Assembly (NCBI GenBank): GCA_943736015.1
Contig: OX031065.1
Span: 3,107,501-3,171,500 of the forward strand
Reading direction: 5' to 3'
DNA length: 64,000 bases
Source: Tridacna crocea
Taxonomy: Eukaryota > Mollusca > Bivalvia > Cardiida > Cardiidae
The stretch's first letter is position 1, and every line of letters starts with the position of its first letter. Made by a program: the position numbers and the translations under genes. This document shows positions 53,871 to 63,907 of this stretch, in pieces. Below the pieces are notes generated by a model, which saw nothing but the letters and a program-made list of their open reading frames with translations, was not told where the DNA came from and did not search any database.

Positions 53871-54524
53871 ATGGAAGAAATGGAAGCTAAAATGGATGAA
53901 AAATACTATGTTTACGAATGTTTCGATAAGTTAGAAAAGGCGATGCACCTATTCGACGAGCAAGATAAGGTTTTCTCGAGAAAAATTCTAGAAGAGTATC
54001 GGATTTCAATGAGTAAGGTAGAGAAAGCCATTCTTTGTCATCGATGGAACCCGCGTAAAGCGAGGATGCTCGCGAGAAGATCCGAGAGACTAGACCGAGA
54101 ATTCGTGGGAAATGCTGAGTACTTCTTAGGTTTTTACCCCGATGCGTTGGATTGCGATTACTCGTGCATTGGAAAAGTCGATAAAAAGTACGATAAAAAG
54201 TGCGATAAAAAGTACGATGAAAAGTGCGATGAAAACGACGATAAAAAGTACGATGAAAAGTGCGATGAAAACTACGATAAAAAGTACAATGAAAAGTGCG
54301 ATGAAAACTACGATAAAAACTGTGATGAAAACTACGATGAAAAATGCGATAAAAACTACGATGAAAACTACGATAAAAACTGCGATGAAAACTACGATGA
54401 AAAATGCGATAAAAACTACGATAAAAAGTGCGATGAAAAATGCGATGAAAACTGTGATAAAAAGTACGATAAAAACTGCGATAAAAAGTACGATGAAAAG
54501 TGCGATAAAAAAATATGTTCCTAA
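53871..54524 (+). CDS. Low-complexity Cys/Tyr repeat protein (Polinton)
   Basis: 217 residues. Residues 1-100 are unique and partly basic (HRWNPRKARMLARRSERLD) with helical character. From 104 to the end there are about 28 four-residue repeats, D-[KE]-[KN]-[CY], encoded by 12-bp units of the GATAAAAAGTAC type. Cys and Tyr alternate at each fourth position. The antisense frame and the +1 frame are also open across the repeat, a consequence of the 12-bp period. Function unknown; the regular Cys spacing could bind metal or crosslink. TTTTCGAGAGATGG precedes it, with no TATA-like tract. Confidence 0.6.
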   Translation: MEEMEAKMDEKYYVYECFDKLEKAMHLFDEQDKVFSRKILEEYRISMSKVEKAILCHRWNPRKARMLARRSERLDREFVGNAEYFLGFYPDALDCDYSCIGKVDKKYDKKCDKKYDEKCDENDDKKYDEKCDENYDKKYNEKCDENYDKNCDENYDEKCDKNYDENYDKNCDENYDEKCDKNYDKKCDEKCDENCDKKYDKNCDKKYDEKCDKKICS

Positions 54525-54530
54525 TATAAA

Positions 54531-55400
54531 ATGTCATTTCTAAAAATAAGCGACCCCGCAAAAAGGGATCTAATTGTAAAAGAGTTCCTCGAAACTAAAA
54601 AGAATATCCGGGATAGTCAACTTGCGGAAAGAACAGGGGAGAAAAAACTACAAACTGACCTTTCAAAGTTTTTTAAACCTATTACAGAAACGCAAAAAGC
54701 TACAGCGAGGGAGGTTGTAGAAAAACTTAAACCTATTGAGGAAGGCATAGAAAAATTACCGCGAGCCATTACATTTCCAACCTTTCCATCTATAACAGCT
54801 TATGATAAACCACCTGAAGAAGTGGTTGTACCTCCGATGTTTTTGGGGGATATAGCGGAAAATTATCTAAGAAAGTTTGCTACTAAAGACGAATCTGATA
54901 CAACATACGGATTATATGACAAAAAAGGTATCTTTTATCTCGGTAATAAACCAGTTATTATCAATGATAACAATATTAGAGTTGGCAATAAAGAATATGA
55001 AGGCACCCCTGGGCTATGGGAGCTAATTATTACGAGGAAACCGGATAGAAACATCTATACTGATGACGATTATGACAATTACGCGGATTTGATATTACGT
55101 ACCAACGCCCTTCATCGTAATAACGATCCGAACAGTAATTACCCTAAAGGCGGTAAAGGATACAAATGGAATATGATACTTAAAACTATTTGGGATAATA
55201 GAAAAGAGTATGAAGGAAAGGGTATCGTTGTTATTCCGTGTGATCCTAACGCATTAATAGAAAGACTCGACCTATTGTTAGCGAGTAAAGAAGCGGGTCA
55301 CACAAATGTAAGAAACGAGTTAGTAAGCGTGTGTGATGAATTAAAAAGGCAAGGTGTTATAGATTCGAACGCTTATAAAAAATTAATGTCTATATTATAA
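54531..55400 (+). CDS. DUF8207-like protein (Polinton)
   Basis: 289 residues. A charged helical N-terminus (RDLIVKEFLETKKNIRDS) and a Pro-rich middle (ITFPTFPSI) are followed by a globular domain, about 125-225. This domain has YGLYDKKGIFYLGNKPVIIN, YEGTPGLWELIITRKPDRN, IYTDDDYDNYADLILRTNAL and GGKGYKWNMILKTIWDNR. The pattern matches a domain of unknown function found widely in animal Polintons. Its role is not known; a structural or capsid-assembly part is possible. CCTAATATAAAATGTC precedes it. It looks whole. Confidence 0.75.
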   Translation: MSFLKISDPAKRDLIVKEFLETKKNIRDSQLAERTGEKKLQTDLSKFFKPITETQKATAREVVEKLKPIEEGIEKLPRAITFPTFPSITAYDKPPEEVVVPPMFLGDIAENYLRKFATKDESDTTYGLYDKKGIFYLGNKPVIINDNNIRVGNKEYEGTPGLWELIITRKPDRNIYTDDDYDNYADLILRTNALHRNNDPNSNYPKGGKGYKWNMILKTIWDNRKEYEGKGIVVIPCDPNALIERLDLLLASKEAGHTNVRNELVSVCDELKRQGVIDSNAYKKLMSIL

Positions 55401-55403
55401 AAA

Positions 55404-55781
55404 ATGTTAACGCCGAGGAAAAGAGGATTTAATAAAAGGTATGCATACGGAGGTAGCGGAATCTTTAGCAGCATTGCGAACCTTCTTACGAGACTTTTTA
55501 CCAGTAGCGCGGCTAAACAAATTGCATCTTCTGCCTTAGATGTGGGTAAGAGTGTTGCTAAGGAAGGAGCGAAAAAAGCTTTAGAGGCTGGGAAGAGTGC
55601 CGCTGTAGACGCGGGGAAAAAATTAGTTGAAAAAGCTTTAACGGCAAAATCACGCAAAATTCTAGAAAAATATACGGGTCCGACAACGCAAAACATTAGC
55701 ACTTTGATGGATGGGAGCGCAATCGCTATACAGGACTTAGTTAAAAAATTAAACGGTGGATCAGGTATTAAAGTAATATGA
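55404..55781 (+). CDS. Small basic core-like protein (Polinton)
   Basis: 125 residues, very basic N-terminus (MLTPRKRGFNKRYAYGGSG). An amphipathic Ala/Lys-rich helix follows (LLTRLFTSSAAKQIASSALD; KEGAKKALEAGKSAAVDAGK), and it ends GGSGIKVI. It resembles adenovirus-type core or minor capsid peptides (pVI/pX) in composition. It starts four bases after the preceding stop, with TATATTATAAAAAATG before the ATG. Confidence 0.6.
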   Translation: MLTPRKRGFNKRYAYGGSGIFSSIANLLTRLFTSSAAKQIASSALDVGKSVAKEGAKKALEAGKSAAVDAGKKLVEKALTAKSRKILEKYTGPTTQNISTLMDGSAIAIQDLVKKLNGGSGIKVI

Positions 55782-55834
55782 AGAAAAAAAAATTTTAAGT
55801 TAAAGAAAAAAAAATATATAATTAAAAAAAGAGA

Positions 55835-56206
55835 ATGACGGATTTAATGTTTATTCGTGAGTATCATAGAAACTTTAATACTACATCTATTAGATTATTA
55901 AAAGACGCATCTCTCGAACTGGAGGATTGTGAGATTCTCGAAATTGTTCAAACGAGATACGATTACCAAAAAGCTGTTGTCAAGTTATCTCCCGAAAAAA
56001 TAGCCATAATGAATGAGATTGAGAAAAAGGTAAATAAGTATCTAAGCGGCGTTTCTATCCCAAAAATAACAATTGTGTATGGAGACAAGATTTACCCTAA
56101 GAAAAAAAACAAACATATTCCTAAAGATAAACTAAAAAAAATTATACTTAAAGGTGTATGGTTTAATGGTAAAGATAAATCTTTTCCTCAGCTTTGGATA
56201 GAGTAA
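55835..56206 (+). CDS. Unknown small protein upstream of the capsid gene (Polinton)
   Basis: 123 residues, mixed alpha/beta by eye. It has KLSPEKIAIMNEIEKKVNKY, a Lys-rich loop (IYPKKKNKHIPKDK) and a closing KGVWFNGKDKSFPQLWIE, which recurs in Polinton small ORFs. A nucleic-acid-binding role is possible but unsupported. A TATATAATTAAAAAAAG tract precedes the ATG. Confidence 0.5.
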   Translation: MTDLMFIREYHRNFNTTSIRLLKDASLELEDCEILEIVQTRYDYQKAVVKLSPEKIAIMNEIEKKVNKYLSGVSIPKITIVYGDKIYPKKKNKHIPKDKLKKIILKGVWFNGKDKSFPQLWIE

Positions 56207-56250
56207 ATTATAATTTTTCGATTTAAAAAAATTATAATTGTATTAATAAA

Positions 56251-57532
56251 ATGGACATCTTAAATATCACCGAACCAATCGTAAAACATGATAGTATAGA
56301 TGTGTATGAGCACCATGAGTATAACCCAATTACGGGTACAAATCTCAACAACCCAGGAGGAGAAATTAGGATCGACATCGAAACCCAAGATATTTTTACG
56401 CATCCTTGCGAAAGTTATTTACTTATAGAAGGTAGCTTAACAAAGGCTGATGACTCACGTTACAATGATGAAGACGTTTCCTTAACAAACAACGCAATGA
56501 TGCATCTATTTAAAAATATCAAGTACCAACTTTCCGGTCAAGAGATCGAGTCTATATTATATCCTGGCCAAGCTACTACAATGCTCGGGTTGTTAAAATA
56601 TCCGGACGATTTTTCCAAATCACAAGGATTAAACCAATTGTGGTACAAGGATACAACAGCCGCTGCAGAAGATAATAACGTGGGTTGGAAAATAAGAAAA
56701 CAGTATATCATTGATGATTCGGACCCAAAAGGCACATTTAGCTTTAGAGTTCCATTAAAACATATATTCGGTTTCTGTGAGGACTATAATAAGATATTGT
56801 ATGGAATGAAGCAAACTCTCACCTTGACAAGAAATGATGACAATGACGCAATTTTTAGAGCTAACGCTGCTGATGCTGGTAAAATTAAGTTAGATAATAT
56901 AATGTGGTATATACCACACGTCATGCCCGCGGATAAGGAGAAAATGGAACTTTATAAACTTATCGAGAAAAAAGAAAAGTTTCCAGTTGGATATAGAATG
57001 ATACAATGCGACTCTATTTCTGTTCCTCAGACAACATCGTTTACTTGGAGACTTTCCGTTAAATCTTCCCCTGAGGTGCCGCGTTTTATCATTGTTGGGT
57101 TTCAAACTAATAAAAATAACAACCAAAGGCAAAATCCATCCATACTTAACAATATAGGTGTTAAAAATATTTATGTTACGCTAAATTCCACAAGATACCC
57201 AGAGGTTGACTACAATCTTTCATTTACGAAACAGCAATTTAGTAGAGCTTATGGCGATGCCGCATTATTTAGGTCTAAGTTTTTTAACATGGATGAGTTA
57301 GTATCAAACCCTAACATCTCCCCGTCGGATTATAAAACTCTTTATCCGTTGTTTTTGTTCGATGTTTCTAAGCAAAGTGAAAGGCTAAATAAAAATTTCC
57401 GTTACTGATATTCAAATCAAAGCGCTTTTTCATGCTAATGTGGATGCAAACACAGAAGCATATGCTGTTATTATTAGTGATAGGTTAATTAACTTTCAGT
57501 CTGACGGAAATAAAATGAACGTAGTATATTAA
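56251..57532 (+). pseudogene. MCP: Major capsid protein, double jelly-roll (Polinton), reads as broken
   Basis: The readable main part (385 codons) has typical Polinton MCP segments: EYNPITGTNLNNPGGEIRID, HPCESYLLIEGSLTK, NNAMMHLFKNIKYQLSGQEI, YPGQATTMLGLLKYPDDF, FRVPLKHIFGFCEDY and PRFIIVGFQTNKNNNQ. The family-typical terminal segment (QSDGNKMNVVY) is visible at the right end of the interval. It would form the hexagonal capsomers. About one break. TTGTATTAATAAAATGG precedes it. Confidence 0.9.
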
Positions 57533-57563
57533 GTTAAATATTTTTTTTTAACTATATAAAAAA

Positions 57564-57902
57564 ATGCTAAAGACTATAGATTTAAAAGAAATTCTTATAG
57601 AAAATAAAATACCTTTTCGTTCTTACTGGGATAAAAAGCGGTTAGTTAAGTTGGTAAGCTCACACGGCTTACTACCGGAGAAGGAGCCTGAACCAGAAAA
57701 GAATACAGACCCTAAATACGATAAATTACGGGCTATTAGGAAAAAACCTAAACCAGTTACTTTAGAAGATGTTATCACCGGGGAAATAATATCTTTTCCA
57801 TCGATTTATAGCGCTAGTAAATATATAGATCGTTGCCCGCAAACTATCGTAAATTCTAACGGAAGTATTTGGAAAGGTAAATATAAAATTATCATTCAGT
57901 GA
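57564..57902 (+). CDS. SAP-like plus NUMOD1-like small protein (Polinton)
   Basis: 112 residues. The N-terminus (TIDLKEILIENKIPFRSYWDK...LVKLVSSHGLL) has the helix-extended loop-helix look of SAP/LEM DNA-binding motifs. Residues about 68-110 (VTLEDVITGEIISFPSIYSA, SKYIDRCPQTIVNSNGS, then WKGKYKII) match the NUMOD1 helix-turn-helix modules that usually accompany homing endonucleases. No nuclease domain is attached. A sequence-specific DNA-binding or regulatory role is inferred. ACTATATAAAAAAATG precedes it. Confidence 0.6.
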   Translation: MLKTIDLKEILIENKIPFRSYWDKKRLVKLVSSHGLLPEKEPEPEKNTDPKYDKLRAIRKKPKPVTLEDVITGEIISFPSIYSASKYIDRCPQTIVNSNGSIWKGKYKIIIQ

Positions 57903-58024
57903 ATTTTATTATATCTAACGTATAAAGATATAATAAAATTTTGAAATGAACCGTTTTTGTTCGTATCTCTTATTTATTACTTAAAAAATTTTAATATAAG
58001 AAAAAAATTTTTTATTTTAAAAAG

Positions 58025-61000
58025 ATGAGTTACACAGTAAGTGATTTAAAACGATTAGCTCGTGAACGAGGTTTACACGGATATTCGAGGCTTCGTCGAG
58101 CAGAACTACTTGATTTAGTTTTTGGTAGAAATATTCTCGATCGGGAAAATGAGTTAATTAACGCGCCAATATTAACTCCAACTCCCTATCAACCCCCTCC
58201 TCCAACTCCCTATCTACCCCCTCCTCCAAGCTCGGATTTTTTAGATGAACTATCTAGAAGAGGTAGGGAAAGGACTAGAAATTTAAATAGGGATAGAACT
58301 AGAGACAGAGATAGAACTGTAGGCCCGAGACAAACACCGGCAGAACGGGCTAGAGAAGAATATAGACGTAAGAAAAAAGAAAAGAAAAAGAAAGAAGCTA
58401 AAATTAAACAAGTAAGAAGAGAAACTAAGAGAAAACAAAGAGCCGAAAAAAGAAAGAAAAAAGAGAAAAAAGAAAAAGAGATTGATGATTTAGAAATTCG
58501 GAAAGAAGCATCTTCTTTAAAAGAATTTACCGTTCAATATGTTATTAATGGTGTTGTAGGCTATGGTCCGGATGAGTACTTAGAACGAGTACGAAAAATG
58601 GTAACGAATCTTTTAAGAAATAATCGTAGATCAAAGGTTAAGCTAAGGTTGACATGTTTCCTTAAAAGGATAGGACAAATAATAGAAAATCTTCCCGTTT
58701 TACGACAGTTTGATTCATTTCATGAACTTATTCTAGATGAAACGGATGTAAATGAGTTATATACTATTATGGTTGAACGAGTTTTAGAAAACCTCGCAAT
58801 TTTTCAAAGAGATGGAAGCCCATGGATTTTTATTAGGGTAGTTCATTTAAAGATATTTATGGTTGATTACAAACCATTAAAAGGTAATTCATATATTCCT
58901 ACTCCAACTACACTCGCGAGAAAGAAAGCAATTATTAACCCAAAAAATACGAATGATAATAAATGTTTTGCTTATGCCGTTATGAGGGGAATTAAACCGA
59001 GGTTAGAGAATCCAGAAAGAATCGATCAGAATTTAAGGGAAGACATTAAAACCTTAAATATGGAAGGGATAGAATATCCCGTTAAGCTAAAGGATATTGA
59101 TAGATTCGAAAAACAAAATGAAAATATTTCCATCGTTGTTTTAGGTCACGAAAATGAAACAGTTTACCCGCTCAGAAAGCAAAAAACTTTTAATAGAGAG
59201 CATTTAGTAGTTCTCTTATTACTAACTGATGAATCTAATACTCATTACACTTTGGTTAAAAACCCTAGTCGTTTATTATCTTCGCAATTAACGAATCATA
59301 ACGGAAAAATATTTTTTTGTTGGAATTGCGTGAATTCTTTTCGATCTTTAGAAATTCTAGAAAAACATCGAAAATTGTGTAATGAAATGTCATCAGTACA
59401 AGTAAATATGCCACCTCCAGGAACGATTCTGAAGTTTAATAATTTAATTCGTACACAATGGTTACCTTTTGTTGTATATGCAGATTTTGAGTCTTGTATT
59501 AAACCGATGCATTCCTGCGATCCGAATTCAGAAGCGAGCTATACGAAGCAGTATCAAAAACATGAGCCAACTGGATTTTGCTTTTACGTTAAATCTTTTG
59601 ATGAAAGCGTTTATCAATCAAAAATAAAGCGATATACTGGAGAAGACGCATCGAAAAAAATTTTAGAAATGTTAGAAGAAGTTGCTCGTGAAATAGATAA
59701 TATCCCTAGTTCCGAGATGATATATGGTAGAAAAGAATTTGATATATATAAGGCAGCAACTGAATGTTGGATTTGTAAAAAGGGCTTTCAAGGAAATGAA
59801 AAAAAGGTAAGGGATCATTGTCATTATACAGGAAAATTTAGAGGAGCCGCGCATAATGCGTGTAATTTAAAATATAAAAAAGCTAGATTTATTCCCGTAT
59901 TCTTTCATAACCTTACTGGTTATGATAGCCATTTATTTATTAAAAATCTCGGTATAACTGAAGGACGAATTAATGTTATTCCTCTAAATGAGGAAAAATA
60001 TGTGAGTTTTACTAAAACGGTAATTACTGGAAGTTATCATAGTCTGAAGGATAAAAAAGATAAAAATAAAACTCTCGATATTAGATTCGTTGATAGCTTA
60101 AAGTTTTTATCGGCTAGTTTAGATTCGCTAGTTAATAAATTTAAGAATAATAAGGAAAAATTTAAAAACGTCTCTAAATATTTTGATGGTAAAGAACTCG
60201 ACTTACTTCTTCGAAAAGGAGTTTATCCTTACGAATATGTTGATTCTCTAGAAAAACTTAATGAAACTAAGTTACCGCCTAAAGATTCTTTTTACTCGAG
60301 ACTTAATGATAGTGATATTAGTGATGAGGATTATAATCACGCGAAAGTCGTTTGGGATACATTTAAATTAAAAAATCTTAGGGATTACCACGATTTATAT
60401 AACTTGTCAGACGTTTTATTGTTAGCTGATGTTTTTGAAAATTTTAGGGAAGTTTTTTTTAACGAATATAATTTAGATCCTGCATGGTATTATACTCTTC
60501 CCGGTTATGCGTTTGATGCTTGTCTGTTAATAACGAATGTTAATTTAGAGTTATTAACAGATATTGATATGCTTTTAATGTTTGAAAAAGGGATAAGGGG
60601 AGGGGTTTCAGTGATTAGTCATAGATACGCTAAGGCAAATAACAAGTATATGGGAAGTCAACACGATAAAACTTTACCTAGTATATTTATCGAATATTTA
60701 GACGCAAATAATTTATATGGTAGTGGTATGTCTTTTCCTCTTCCTACATGCGGATTTAGATGGATGACTAAAGACGAATTTGGTAAATGGGAGAATTTCC
60801 CGTGTATATTAGAAGTTGATTTAGAATACCCAACGGAGTTACACGACACGCATAATGATTACCCCTTAGCCCCTGAGAGCATTAAAATAAGTACGGTTGA
60901 AAAGTTGGTTCCTAACTTGAATTGCAAAAAGGAATATGTTCTTCACTATAAGAATTTAAAACAATATTTAGGTTTTGGTCTTAAGCTAAGAAAAATTCAT

Positions 61001-61892
61001 AGAGGAATTATATTTAATGAAAGCCCTTGGTTGAAAAAATATATTGATAAGAATACTAATTTAAGAGCTAAAGCTACCTCTGAATTTGAGAAAGACCTAT
61101 TTAAGTTAATGAATAATTCGGTTTTTGGTAAAACCATGGAGAATATCAGAAACCGAGTGGATGTTAGATTAGTCAATGATAGGTTAAAAGCGGAAAAAAT
61201 TAGCCGCTAAACCAAATTTTAAACATTGTACTATTTTTAACGAAAATTTAGTATCCATTCATATGGGTAAAACAACTTTAACATTTAATAAGCCTTGTTA
61301 TTTAGGAATGTGCATTCTCGATTTGAGTAAAATTATAATGTATGATTTTCATTATAATTACATGTATATTAAAAAGAAGTATGGAGATAAGGTAAAGCTT
61401 TGCCTTACTGACACAGATAGCTATGTCTATCAGATTGAAACGGATGATTTCTATAAAGATATATCCGGAGATGTTAATGATTGGTTTGATACTAGTAACT
61501 ATCCTAATAATCATCCTTCAGGAATTCCTACGGGTGTTAATAAAAAGTTATTAGGTAAGTTCAAGGATGAAAGCGGGGGAGAGGTTATAACCGAGTTTGC
61601 TGGTTTAAGATCAAAGTTATTAGGTTATAAAATGTTAGATTGTACGGAGGAAAAAAAATGTAAGGGAATTAAAAAGGGAGTAATCAAACGCGAAATAAAC
61701 TTTGAGGATTATAAAAAATGTTTATTTAGCGGTAAAGATCAACATAGAAAAATGAACGTGATTAGAAGTCGCGAACATGAAATATATACTGAGGAAATTA
61801 ATAAGATAGCGTTAAGCGCGAGAGATGATAAAAGATATATTCTAGATGATAAGGTGAGTACGTTAGCTTGGGGACATTATAAGATAAAATAA
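58025..61892 (+). pseudogene. POLB: Protein-primed DNA polymerase B (Polinton), reads as broken
   Basis: The readable main part (1061 codons) starts with a SAP-like motif (YTVSDLKRLARERGLHGYSR, 1-35). A Pro-rich stretch and a long Arg/Lys region (about 85-165) follow. Next is a Cys-His segment (NDNKCFAYAVMRG, later THYTLVKNPSRLLSSQ) common in this family, then a finger-like FCWNCVNSF...HRKLC. The 3'-5' exonuclease motif VYADFES is near 483. An HNH-like zinc cluster near 580 reads CWICKKGF...DHCHYTGKFRGAAHNACN. Polymerase motifs are YLDANNLYGSGM near 890 and LMNNSVFGKTMENI near 1028; DTDS lies near 61411. About one break. Its right end lies inside the terminal repeat. Confidence 0.9.
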
Positions 61893-62416
61893 CGATGATA
61901 TATATTGCTTTAGCGGCAATATATATCGAAAAGAACCGCCGCATTTTTAGAGACGAGGCTCTTGACCCCCCCCCTCGTTGCGCTCGGGGTCACATGACCT
62001 CGGGAGGGAGGGAGGGAAGTCCTTATGCCTCACGGACGGAAGGAAAGGAAGGGAGGGAAGACCTTATGTCTTATGGGAAGTAGCTCAGGAGGGAAGTAGG
62101 GAAGTAGCTCAGTAGGGAAGTAGCTCAGGAGGGAGGGAAGACCTTAGGGACGAATGGAGGGAAGACCTTAGGGACGAATGGAGGGAGGGAGGGAAGACCT
62201 TAACCTAGATATGGAAACGAGGCTATGACCTAGATATGGAAACGAGGCTATGACCTAGATATGGAAACGAGGCTATGACCTTAGATATGGAAACGACTTC
62301 AAACGAGGCTATGACCTAGATATTAAAAAACGCGAAAAACGCGACTCGCCCCCGAGAAAAACGCATGCACACGCGAAAAAAGGGACTTGCCCCAGAACTC
62401 TCAATATTTAACTACT
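61850..62416. repeat. Polinton right terminal inverted repeat
   Basis: 567 bp, inverted copy of 44548-45134. It covers the last 43 bp of the polymerase B reading frame. It differs by a small insertion and fewer 25-bp units. Confidence 0.95.
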
Positions 62417-63070
62417 ATTGGGCGATCAAAAAGCTCACCATGAGCACTTCGTGCTAAGGTGAGCTAAAAGTTGAAATGCTTCTTCTCTGAAACTAGAAGG
62501 TGTAGAGCTTTGGGTACTTGGTATGTAGCATCTATTAGTTGACCTCTACTATGTTTATTAATAAGATGACCCTGGGGTTAAAACTGGCCCGGCCCAGGAG
62601 GTCAAATTGACTTGAGACTTGGTGAACATGTTTGTTGTATTGCCTGCCCTTTGCAACTATTATACCTCCTCAACAACTGTCGGTTGGATGGGCATGTCTT
62701 GTGACAATTTGCCACTCTTGTTTCATAAGCAATTGGCCTTGAACCTCAATATTTGGTATTTATCTTCATTGTAGACCTTTACTGCTTAGTACTCAGGTGA
62801 GCGATAAAGGACCATCATGGTCCTCTTGTTTTTTTCTTTTTGTTGCCATGGCAACCAGAGTTATGGGTGGAATTAAATTCTTTGAACAGTTTTGGTAGAG
62901 CTATACCCAAGGAACAGTCCTGCCAAGTTTCATGAAGATTGGCCCTGTGGTTTAGGAGGAGAAGATGTTTAAAGAAATTGTTGACGGACGACGGACGACA
63001 GACGACGGACGCCGGACATTGGGCGATCACAATAAACCACCTTTAGAACTTTGTGCTAAGGTGAGCAAAA
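62417..63070. repeat. Tandem-repeat element tails and fragments
   Basis: 62417-62462 holds the ATTGGG duplicate and the tail (GATCAAAAAGCTCACCATG, GCACTTCGTGCTAAGGTGAG) that completes the element cut by the Polinton. 62463-62830 is a short reversed element ending with head GGACCATCATGGTCCTCTTG. 62831-63070 is a third piece with GTTGCCATGGCAACCAG, a GACGGACGACGG minisatellite and the tail GGGCGATCACAATA. Confidence 0.8.
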
Positions 63071-63355
63071 AAGTGTAAAGTTCAAGGGGAGGTTAGCTAA
63101 AAAGTGTAAAGTTCAAGGGGAAATAATTCCTCAACCAAGAGGAGTTGACACTTGAAAATTACGTCTTGCAAATTTTCAATATATGATCAGTATATGTGCA
63201 AAGTTTCAATACAATTGAAGGAAAACTGTAGGAGGAGTTGGAGGAGTTTGCGACACAATCTTTGCAGCATTCTATACACAGACGGACGGACACACGGACA
63301 GACAGGCTGATTCCAGTATACCCCGGAAAACATTCGTTTTGCGGGGGTATAATTA
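63071..63355. repeat. End of another tandem-repeat element
   Basis: A GACGGACGGACACACGGACAG minisatellite-like stretch and a hairpin tail (ATACCCCGG...CGGGGGTAT, 63318-63354) resemble the layout at 35973-36083. Confidence 0.6.
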
Positions 63356-63907
63356 GAGTGCGACGTTGTGTACATGTAAATATAATAGCGGATATACAGC
63401 AATACTATGCACTTGTAAAATGATCACAGGGCTTTTACAAAATAAATACATCTATATCTGTATCGGAAATAACTAAAAAAGACAAATCAGAGATCCGACC
63501 AAGTTTTCTCATGTCTTAATTAAAATTGTATAAAAATATAGCGTTACAAAATTACGTCATTGAAACATCAATTGAGATTTCCGCCATTTGATTGCAAAAC
63601 TCAATTAAAATGAATGCGTTCTTAAATACAGCATGACAAATAATTTATGCATTTGAACCATGCAAAAAGTGTTGATACAAAGACAATCTGCCAAATGATT
63701 ACGGTGAAACAAAAAATGAAAATGTTCAAATCATGTATCTTGTATGATTTAGATACGAGTCGCTGACAATACACCGTCAGGTTACTGGTAGGTCGGTCGA
63801 TCTTTGGCCAGCATTAGGTATACCAGCAGCAACATCTTTTCAACAAATGTAAGAAAGAAATAAAGGTTTAACATAAATAGTTAGAAAATACATAAATAAT
63901 TTAAAAG
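63356..63907. other. Intergenic, no gene seen
   Basis: AT-rich. Nothing recognised. Confidence 0.5.

Larger units (their letters stand above)
44548..62416. mobile_element. Polinton/Maverick (adintovirus-like) element, 17.9 kb, near full length
   Basis: Ends are AGTAGTTAAATATTG... and its exact complement, with ATTGGG repeated on both sides (44542-44547, 62417-62422). Polintons make 6-bp duplications and start with AG. Long terminal inverted repeats, protein-primed polymerase B, chromodomain integrase, adenain-like protease, packaging ATPase, penton and major capsid genes are all present. Four genes read leftward and eleven rightward. About three genes read as broken, and one host repeat (50240-52170) has inserted. 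The terminal repeats are almost identical, so the copy is probably young. Treated as a fossil. Confidence 0.95.

Noticed and set aside
53887-54561. Long antisense open frame rich in Arg/His/Phe over the 12-bp repeat
   Set aside because: It is a by-product of the periodic 12-bp coding repeat on the other strand; there is no start context and no homologue pattern.
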